Shown one piece after another: positions 55,762-64,000 of a stretch of 64,000 nt of DNA. Position 1 is the first letter of the stretch. Each line of letters begins with the position of its first letter. Source of the stretch: Sphingomonas sp. G-3-2-10 (lineage in GTDB: Bacteria > Pseudomonadota > Alphaproteobacteria > Sphingomonadales > Sphingomonadaceae). A program made the position numbers and the translations under genes. The notes beneath the pieces were generated by a model. It worked only from the letters and a program-made list of their open reading frames with translations. It had not been told where the DNA came from and ran no database searches. The stretch is from assembly GCF_012927115.1 (NCBI RefSeq), contig NZ_JABBFY010000002.1:62001-126000 (forward strand). Reading direction: 5' to 3'.

Positions 55762-56793
55762 TTACGCCCAGACCCTGTCGAACCGGCGGCCCAGTCCGGT
55801 CAGCAGCTCATATTGGGAAAGCCCGCTCAGCGCGGACGTCGCGGGAAGGTCATAGTCGAGCGACACCCAGTCGCCTTCGCCCAGCCCGGACGCGGCATCG
55901 ACGCCCACCGCCGTCAGGTCCATCGATACGCGGCCCAGTACGGCCAGTTCGACATCGCCCGCCCATGCCCGGCCCTTGCCCGAGAAGCAGCGCAGATAGC
56001 CGTCGGCATAGCCGATATTGAGCACCGCCACGTCCATGTCGTGCGGCGCGGTGAAGGTCCCGTTATAGCCCACGATCCCGCCGGCGGGCACGCGCCGCCG
56101 CTGGAGGATCTGCGCCTGCGGAGTCACCACCTGCCGGATCGCCGCCGCGTGCTCGGGCCGCTGCACGCCGCCATAGAGCGCGATGCCCGGCCGGGTCAGG
56201 TCGAACGCATAGTCCGCGCCGCGCGCGATCGCCGCCGAATTGGCCAGGCTCATCCGCCGCGCCGAAGTCCGGCCCTTCAGGCCCGCGAACGCCGCGCGCT
56301 GCCGTTCGTTGAGCGGGGTTTCCTCGTCCGCGCTGGCGAGATGACTCATCAGCGTCTCGATCGTCAGCCCATCCAGCAGGCCATCGGCGATCTCGGCAAC
56401 CGACACGCCCAGCCGGTTCATGCCGGTATCCACCATCACGTCGCACGGGCCGGCGCCGGCCTCGCGCCAGCGCTTCACCTGCTCCGCGGTGTTCAGCACC
56501 GGCCGCGCATGGCCCGGCCGTTCGCCCGCCATGTCCTCGGCCCGCGGGCCGTGCAGCACCGATACCGAAACGCCCAGCCCGGCCAGTTCAGCGGCTTCGG
56601 TCCAGGTCGCGACGAAAAAATCGCGGCACCCCGCATCGGCCAGCCGCTTCACCACCTGCGGCGCGCCCAGGCCATATCCATTGGCCTTCACCGCCGCGCC
56701 GCACGCCGCACTGCCGCTCATCTGCGCGAGCGCGCGCCAGTTGGAGACCAGTGCGTCTCCATCGATCCGCAGGCGAAGAGGGGCGGTAATCAT
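55762..56793 (-). CDS. alr: Alanine racemase
   Basis: A 343-residue pyridoxal-phosphate enzyme that makes D-alanine for the cell wall. The cofactor Lys36 is in AAVKANGYGLG, PLP-phosphate contacts appear in MSLANSAAI, and the second catalytic base Tyr is in VGYNGTFTAP; VLGRVSMDLTAV and SLDYDLP complete the C-terminal domain. ATG 56793 is chosen because the family starts directly before the barrel. It follows the MHS transporter gene by 44 bp on the same strand, possibly one transcript. Confidence 0.95.
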   Translation of the reverse strand: MITAPLRLRIDGDALVSNWRALAQMSGSAACGAAVKANGYGLGAPQVVKRLADAGCRDFFVATWTEAAELAGLGVSVSVLHGPRAEDMAGERPGHARPVLNTAEQVKRWREAGAGPCDVMVDTGMNRLGVSVAEIADGLLDGLTIETLMSHLASADEETPLNERQRAAFAGLKGRTSARRMSLANSAAIARGADYAFDLTRPGIALYGGVQRPEHAAAIRQVVTPQAQILQRRRVPAGGIVGYNGTFTAPHDMDVAVLNIGYADGYLRCFSGKGRAWAGDVELAVLGRVSMDLTAVGVDAASGLGEGDWVSLDYDLPATSALSGLSQYELLTGLGRRFDRVWA

Positions 56794-56837
56794 GGCTTCG
56801 GGAGGTAGCGGCCCCGGCCGCCGCGCGCCACCCCGGT

Positions 56838-58442
56838 TCAGGCGGCGCGAGGCGGATTCGTCTCCTTCAGGCCCCAGACCGTCACCACCAGCGCCATCGC
56901 CACCACCGCCATCGTGTACCACAGCCCGGCATAGGGATCGCCGGTCTTCACCACGATCGCCTGGCTGATGAAGGGCAGGAACCCGCCGAAATAGCCGGTG
57001 CCCAGATGATAGGGGATCGACATGGAGCTGTAGCGGATCCGCGATGGGAACATCTCGCACAGCAATGCCGCCACCGGCCCGTAGGTCGCGCCCGAAAGCG
57101 CCATCAGCGCGACGATCGCGGCAATGATGATTGCGATGTTGCGCGGCGACGGGATTTGCGGCGCGAGATCGTATCCGGCCGCCTTCAGCGCCGCGTCGAG
57201 GCCGGTCGCGCTGGTGTCCTCGATCCGCACGCCGCCCACCGTCACGTCGATCGACGACGCCTGCGCCTTGGTATAGGCGACGCCCTTCTTCGAGAAATAG
57301 TCGAGCACCTGCCCGCATTCGTCGGCCTGCTTCGCCGCGAACGGATCATAGTTGCAGGCCGGGCCGGAGACGACCACCGGCGCGCGCTTCGCGGCTTCGG
57401 CCAGCGCCGGATTGGCCGCGCTGCCGATCACCCAGAAGGCGGGGAACAGCAGCAGCAGCGTCACCACATAACCGATCACGATCGGCTTCTTGCGCCCGAT
57501 CCGGTCGGAGAGGTTCCCGAAATAGATGAAGAAGACGAGGCCCAGCGTCGCCGCCGCACCGGTGATCAGCTGCGCCGCGGTGGGCGAGACCCGCATCGGC
57601 CCGGTCAGGAACGACAGGACCGAGAACATCGCGGTGTACCAGATCACGGTCAGGCCCGCCGCGATGCCGAACAGGGCGACGATCAGCCGCTTCCAGTTGC
57701 CGGGATAGGTAAAGCTTTCGACGAACGGATTGGCTGCGGTCTCGCCGGCTTCCTTCATCGCCTTGAACACCGGGCTCTCGGACAGCTTCAGCCGCATCCA
57801 CAGCGACACGGCGAGCAGCAGGATCGAGAACAGGAACGGCAGGCGCCAGCCCCAGTCGTTCCACGTCTCGGCAGGCATCGGCAGCTTGAAGCCGAGCACT
57901 ACCATCAGGCTGAGGATGAAGCCGCCCACGACGCTCGCCTGGATGAAGCTGGTGTGGAATCCGGCGCGTCCGCCCGGCGAATGTTCGGCGACATAGATCG
58001 CCGCACCGCCATATTCGCCGCCCAGCGCCAGTCCCTGCGCGATGCGCATCAGCAGGATCAGGATCGGTGCGGCCATGCCGATCGCGGCATAGCTGGGCAC
58101 CAGCCCGATCCCGGCGGTGGCGATGCCCATCAGCGTGATGGTGACGAGGAAGGTGTATTTCCGGCCGAGCTTGTCGCCCAGATAGCCGAACAGGATCGCG
58201 CCCAGCGGCCGGAAGCCGAAACCCACCGCGAACGTCGCCCAGGCGAGCAGATCGCCCAGCACCGCATTGTCCGCGGGGAAGAAGGTCCGCCCGAGGATGC
58301 CGGTGGTGGTCAGCGTGCCCCAGATGAAGAAGTCATACCATTCGAACACGGTGCCGGCCGACGATGCGCCGATCACCAGCCGCATTTCCTTCGCGCTCGG
58401 CTCAGCCGCGTGTTGCGGCGTCCCTTCGGCATTCGTCGCCAT
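56838..58442 (-). CDS. MHS-type MFS symporter with a Cys-containing loop insert
   Basis: A 534-residue inner membrane transporter. MHS features are clear: the opening FEWYDFFIWGTL, GDKLGRKYTFL after helix 2, and RIAQGLALGGEYGGAAIYVAEHSP in helix 4. The family (ProP, ShiA, KgtP) imports carboxylates and osmolytes with protons. Between helices 8 and 9 lies an insert of about 94 residues (341-434) with two cysteines (363 and 376) that probably faces the periplasm; ordinary MHS proteins have a short loop here. ATG 58442 is chosen over an earlier codon. A palindrome lies 16 bp before it. It is upstream of alr. Confidence 0.88.
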   Translation of the reverse strand: MATNAEGTPQHAAEPSAKEMRLVIGASSAGTVFEWYDFFIWGTLTTTGILGRTFFPADNAVLGDLLAWATFAVGFGFRPLGAILFGYLGDKLGRKYTFLVTITLMGIATAGIGLVPSYAAIGMAAPILILLMRIAQGLALGGEYGGAAIYVAEHSPGGRAGFHTSFIQASVVGGFILSLMVVLGFKLPMPAETWNDWGWRLPFLFSILLLAVSLWMRLKLSESPVFKAMKEAGETAANPFVESFTYPGNWKRLIVALFGIAAGLTVIWYTAMFSVLSFLTGPMRVSPTAAQLITGAAATLGLVFFIYFGNLSDRIGRKKPIVIGYVVTLLLLFPAFWVIGSAANPALAEAAKRAPVVVSGPACNYDPFAAKQADECGQVLDYFSKKGVAYTKAQASSIDVTVGGVRIEDTSATGLDAALKAAGYDLAPQIPSPRNIAIIIAAIVALMALSGATYGPVAALLCEMFPSRIRYSSMSIPYHLGTGYFGGFLPFISQAIVVKTGDPYAGLWYTMAVVAMALVVTVWGLKETNPPRAA

Positions 58443-58457
58443 GTTCCGGATCCCCAC

Positions 58458-58471
58458 CCACAATTTTGTGG
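58458..58471. promoter_or_regulatory. Palindrome upstream of the MHS transporter
   Basis: CCACAA-TT-TTGTGG, a perfect 6-bp inverted repeat in the 172-bp gap between two divergent genes, 16 bp before the transporter ATG. A second short inverted repeat, ACCCG-GTT-CGGGT, follows at 58479-58491. Confidence 0.35.
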
Positions 58472-58614
58472 CAGATTTACCCGGTTCGGGTCAGGCGGCA
58501 AGAGGCGGAGATTGCGCCATCTTGGCTTCGATATTTGGCGACACGCTTCCTCGCGCATCAGACACTCCCTCATGCCCGCGCGATTCGACACGCGGCGCAA
58601 AACTGGAGGGGAAT

Positions 58615-58920
58615 ATGTCAGACATGCCAAGCGACCCGATCAGCACGTGCGTGTGCAACTGGTTCGATGCGAACGGCAGCCTCGAGATCCACGTCTTCTC
58701 GAGCGACAATTACAAGATCACCGAACGCTACACCACCAGCACCAGCGGCGGCTGGGTCACCGGGTCGATCTTCGACGGCCAGCAGGCATCGGTGACGACC
58801 TGGAAGGATTCGGCGGGCCAGCACATGCGCCTCTATGTCACCGGCGGCGGCAAGACCACCGAATGGTGCTTCGATCCGGGCAGCACCGCCTGGAGCGTGG
58901 GCCAGTACAGCACGAGCTGA
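58615..58920 (+). CDS. Small RSL/BambL-like fucose-type lectin
   Basis: A 101-residue protein with GGAGGGG upstream. It has no signal peptide, as in RSL from Ralstonia and BambL from Burkholderia. Two tandem repeats are seen: residues 24-50 (EIHVFSSDNYKITERY...GGWVTG) and 70-97 (HMRLYVTGGGKTTEWCF...AWSVGQY), matching IRVY..ITERCWDG..GWYTG and HIRVY..TTEWCWDG..GW of RSL (from memory). In that family three such chains build a six-bladed propeller that binds fucose. The second repeat keeps Arg72, Glu83, Trp84 and Trp93; in the first, the sugar-binding Arg is His26 while Glu37 and Trp47 remain, so the sites may differ. It is divergent from the MHS gene and convergent with metH. The fold is confident, the ligand inferred. 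Confidence 0.8.
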   Translation: MSDMPSDPISTCVCNWFDANGSLEIHVFSSDNYKITERYTTSTSGGWVTGSIFDGQQASVTTWKDSAGQHMRLYVTGGGKTTEWCFDPGSTAWSVGQYSTS

Positions 58921-58941
58921 CCGCTCGGGCGCGGCCGGGCC

Positions 58942-61545
<2,604 letters not shown>

Positions 61546-61562
61546 GGGTCTTCTTCTTAGCT

Positions 61563-61679
61563 CCCTCTCCCCTCCGGGGAGAGGGTCGGGGTGAGGGGCA
61601 GTGTGTCTTGTCTCAATCACCGTCGGGATCCGGGCAGCGTCCTGCCCCTCTCCCAACCCTCTCCCCGTCGGGGTGAGGG
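61563..61679. repeat. REP-like palindrome pair between the two metH genes
   Basis: CCCTCTCCCC-TCC-GGGGAGAGGG (61563-61585) and CCCTCTCCCC...GGGGTGAGGG (61657-61679) bracket a spacer with GGGGTGAGGGGCAG and CTGCCCCTCTCCC that can pair as well. This is the same element type as in the atp operon. Confidence 0.8.
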
Positions 61680-61688
61680 CTTTAGAAC

Positions 61689-62738
61689 TCAGGCAGCCGC
61701 CATCGTGAACGGCTCGAGCCCGGCCAGCTTGGTGCGTACCTCGGCCGCCGGGATCGGACGCGGGGCCAGCCCCGCCACCGTCTCCGCGATCGCATTGATA
61801 TGCGCCGGAGTCGAACCGCAGCAGCCGCCCAGGATGTTGACCTGACCCGCATCGGCCCATTCCTTGACGAGGCCCGCCGTGGTCACCGGCATCTCGTCAT
61901 AGGCGCCGAGTTCGTTGGGCAGGCCGGCATTGGGATAGACCATGATCAGCGTGTCGCAGATGCCGCTCAGCGTCTTCACGTGCGGACGCAGCTGTTCCGC
62001 GCCGAACGAGCAGTTCAGCCCGATCGTGATCGGCTTCGCATGGCGCACCGCGTGCCAGAAAGCCTCGACCGTGTGGCCCGAAAGGTTGCGCCCGGAGAGA
62101 TCGGTCAGCGTCATCGACATCATGATCGGCAAATCGCGGCCCAAGGCTTCGCCCGCTTCGATCGCCGCCTTGATCCCGGCCTTGGCGTTCAGCGTGTCGA
62201 ACACCGTCTCGATCAGGATGAAATCCGCCCCGCCCTCGACCAGCGCATCGATCTGCTCGCGATACACGTCCTTGAGGTAATCGAAATCGATCTCGCGATA
62301 GCCCGGATCGTTGACGTCGGGGGACAGCGACAGCGTCTTGTTGGTCGGTCCGATCGCCCCGGCGACGAAGCGCGGACGCCCGTCCTTCGCTTCATATTCG
62401 TCGGCGAGGCGGCGCGCGATTTGCGCCGACGCGACGTTGATTTCCTTCACCAGATGCTCGGCGCCATAGTCCGCCTGGCTGATCAGGTTGGCCGAGAAGG
62501 TGTTGGTCGAAACGATATCCGATCCCGCCTCGAGATATTCGCGCGTGATCGTCTCCGGCACTTCGGGCTTGGTGATCGCGAGGATGTCGTTGTTGCCCTT
62601 CTGGTCGTGGCTCAGGCCCAGCGCGCCGGCATAGTCGGCCTCGGCCAGCTTCCAGTTCTGGATCTCGGTCCCGAACGCGCCGTCGGTCATCAGGATGCGC
62701 TTGGCGGCTTCGGCCAGCAGTCGTTCGCGTGGGGTCAT
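61689..62738 (-). CDS. metH: Methionine synthase homocysteine-binding part
   Basis: A 349-residue TIM barrel equal to the N-terminal module of MetH. Zinc-binding cysteines are in [10 protein letters not shown] and [11 protein letters not shown], which activate the thiol of homocysteine. The opening [17 protein letters not shown] is typical. It ends at FTMAAA and does not continue into the folate module, which is in the next gene. It follows metF by 129 bp that hold another REP-like pair. A stand-alone use with S-methylmethionine is possible but the context favours split MetH. Confidence 0.95.
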   Translation of the reverse strand: MTPRERLLAEAAKRILMTDGAFGTEIQNWKLAEADYAGALGLSHDQKGNNDILAITKPEVPETITREYLEAGSDIVSTNTFSANLISQADYGAEHLVKEINVASAQIARRLADEYEAKDGRPRFVAGAIGPTNKTLSLSPDVNDPGYREIDFDYLKDVYREQIDALVEGGADFILIETVFDTLNAKAGIKAAIEAGEALGRDLPIMMSMTLTDLSGRNLSGHTVEAFWHAVRHAKPITIGLNCSFGAEQLRPHVKTLSGICDTLIMVYPNAGLPNELGAYDEMPVTTAGLVKEWADAGQVNILGGCCGSTPAHINAIAETVAGLAPRPIPAAEVRTKLAGLEPFTMAAA

Positions 62739-62757
62739 TCTTCTTCACCTTCTAATG

Positions 62758-62857
62758 CCCCTCCCCTTCAGGGGAGGGGTCGGGGTGGGGCAGTCTTCAC
62801 GAGCGGCGGTCTCTGCGAGAAATCCCCCACCTCCAACTCCTCCCCTGAAGGGGAGGG
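62758..62857. repeat. REP-like palindrome pair between metF and metH
   Basis: CCCCTCCCCT-TC-AGGGGAGGGG (62758-62779) and CCTCCCCT-GA-AGGGGAGG (62839-62856) in inverted orientation, with GGGGTGGGG and CCCCCACC between, fill the 129-bp gap. Confidence 0.8.
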
Positions 62858-62867
62858 GCTTATCTGG

Positions 62868-63785
62868 TTACGCCGCCACCGGCTCCAACACCTTCGGCCG
62901 AACCCCCAGCAAATGGCAGATCGCGTAGCTCAGCTCGGCTCGGTTCAGCGTGTAGAAGTGGAACGCCCGCTCGCCGCCCGCATAGAGTTTGCGGCACAGT
63001 TCGGCCGCGACCGTCGCCGCGACCAACTGGCGCGCCGCCGGATGGTCGTCGAGACCCTCGAACAGCTTGCCCATCCATTTCGGTACGTCGGTGCCGCACA
63101 TCGCCGACATCTTGGTGACCGCGGCAAAGCTCATCACCGGCATGATGCCCGGCACGATCTCGGCGGTGATCCCGGCCTTCGCGGCATCGTCGCGGAAGCG
63201 GAAGAAGGTCTCGGGCTCGAAGAAGAACTGGGTGATCGCGCGGTTCGCGCCGGCGTCGATCTTGGCCTTCAGATTGTCGAGATCGGCGGCCGCGTGCGGC
63301 GAATCCGGATGGCATTCGGGATAGGCCGCGACCGAAATCTCGAACGGATGGAGCTTGCGCAGGCCAGCGACCAGATCGGCGGCGTTCTCATAGCCGCCCG
63401 GATGCGTGCTGTACTTCTCGCCCGCGCGAGGCGGATCGCCGCGCAGCGCGACGATGTGGCGCACCCCGGCTTCCCAATATTCGTTGGCGACCTGATCGAT
63501 CTCTTCCCGGGTCGCTTCGACGCAGGTGAGGTGCGCGGCCGCCGGGATCGAAGTCTCGCGCGCGATCCGCGCCACCGTGTTGTGCGTGCGCTCACGCGTC
63601 GTGCCGCCCGCGCCATAGGTCACGCTGACGAAGCGCGGCCCCAGCGGCGACAGGGTCTGGATCGACTCCCACAGAGTCTCTTCCATCTTCTCGGTCTTGG
63701 GCGGGAAGAATTCGAACGACACGTCGATATCGCCCGCCACGTCCGCGAACAGCGGCGCTGCGTACGGGTCCACCTTGTTACTCAT
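62868..63785 (-). CDS. metF: 5,10-Methylenetetrahydrofolate reductase
   Basis: A 305-residue flavoprotein that makes methyl-folate for methionine synthase. VSFEFFPPKTEKMEETLW (with the catalytic Glu), VSVTYGAGGTTRERTH, ALRGDPPR and ITQFFFEPETFFRF are the MetF landmarks. ATG 63785 is chosen: it overlaps the stop of the upstream gene (ATGA), so the two are translated together. It leads into the split metH genes, forming a methionine-cycle operon. Confidence 0.97.
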   Translation of the reverse strand: MSNKVDPYAAPLFADVAGDIDVSFEFFPPKTEKMEETLWESIQTLSPLGPRFVSVTYGAGGTTRERTHNTVARIARETSIPAAAHLTCVEATREEIDQVANEYWEAGVRHIVALRGDPPRAGEKYSTHPGGYENAADLVAGLRKLHPFEISVAAYPECHPDSPHAAADLDNLKAKIDAGANRAITQFFFEPETFFRFRDDAAKAGITAEIVPGIMPVMSFAAVTKMSAMCGTDVPKWMGKLFEGLDDHPAARQLVAATVAAELCRKLYAGGERAFHFYTLNRAELSYAICHLLGVRPKVLEPVAA

Positions 63786-64000
63786 GCCGCCTTCACTTTC
63801 CCCGTCTCCTGACCGGTCTTGCGACCCAGCCACAATTTCACCGTCAATTCCCCGCCCTCGAGCGTCTCGATCAGCACCGGGGCCAGCCCCTGCGCTTCGA
63901 ACCAGCCAAGTATCTGTTCGTCAGAAAAACCGAGGCGCGCATGGGCGTCCTTCGACCGCAATTCCTCGCGTTCGTGCGGTGCGAAATCGGCGATCAGCAG
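63782..64000 (-). CDS. C-terminal end of an ArsR/methyltransferase regulator, probably SahR-like
   Basis: Only the last 72 residues are in the window (ADFAPHEREELRSKDAHARL, GFSDEQILGWFEAQGLAPVL, and a Lys-rich tail). ADFAPHE and the (A)HARLGFS...WFEAQGL pattern belong to the AdoMet-methyltransferase domain that follows an ArsR helix-turn-helix in regulators placed before metF in alphaproteobacteria. Such a domain can bind S-adenosylhomocysteine, and SahR regulators of the methionine cycle are of this type. The DNA-binding part lies beyond base 64000, so the call rests on the end and on the coupled metF. Confidence 0.7.
   Translation of the reverse strand: MLIADFAPHEREELRSKDAHARLGFSDEQILGWFEAQGLAPVLIETLEGGELTVKLWLGRKTGQETGKVKAA

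Overview
The window looks like chromosomal DNA from a Sphingomonas-type alphaproteobacterium. This is inferred from the high GC content, three long TonB-dependent receptors (TBDRs), a GGAAC-N17-CGTT general-stress promoter, a FixL/FixJ pair, a PhaR/PHA cluster and an F1-ATPase with a short epsilon subunit. No insertion sequence, prophage, CRISPR array or rRNA was seen; one tRNA-Tyr is present. Nearly every stretch is coding, and very long open frames on the opposite strand of real genes are a GC effect.

Layout. 1-11.1 kb: a probable catabolic island with a cut-off beta-propeller phytase, a histidine acid phosphatase, a lignostilbene/carotenoid-type dioxygenase with its TBDR, a MarR regulator, a SnoaL-like protein, an MFS transporter, a DUF3237 protein and an enolase-superfamily (MLE subgroup) enzyme. 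An exact 13-bp AT-rich word lies in two of its divergent promoters and a related AT-rich tract in a third, which suggests one MarR regulon. 11.1-19.6 kb: tRNA-Tyr, a secreted M28 peptidase, an RlmB-type rRNA methylase, a lipoprotein, a ferredoxin, an AlkA-like glycosylase, a fructokinase, then oxygen-sensing FixL, FixJ and a lone receiver protein. 19.6-29.4 kb: a large TBDR, a DUF1203/Ada repair operon, a TetR/membrane protein pair, an MFS plus GH43 xylosidase operon with LacI-like palindromes in the area, and a PilZ protein. 29.4-34.5 kb: an RhlE-type helicase and a four-gene operon of secreted unknowns around a dienelactone hydrolase.

34.7-39.7 kb: the F1 operon atpHAGDC, interrupted by REP-like palindromes. 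39.8-48.6 kb: small secreted DUF6265 proteins around an AraC regulator, a lone CpaF ATPase, a secreted methyltransferase, a LuxR-like/hydrolase fusion, a DUF2235-LysM gene broken by one missing base, and a stress-promoter-driven small membrane protein. 49.1-52.0 kb: phaR, a short PhaC-like hydrolase and a thiolase. 52.3-58.4 kb: a TBDR with a hairpin over its ribosome-binding site, alanine racemase and an MHS-type transporter. 58.6-58.9 kb: a small lectin resembling the fucose-binding RSL/BambL proteins. 58.9-64 kb: a methionine-cycle operon (ArsR/methyltransferase, metF and metH split into two genes).

The best candidates for something little described are the RSL-like lectin with unequal sugar sites, the MarR-controlled dioxygenase/MLE island, and the LuxR-hydrolase fusion. 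All functions are read from motifs by eye; no database search was run.
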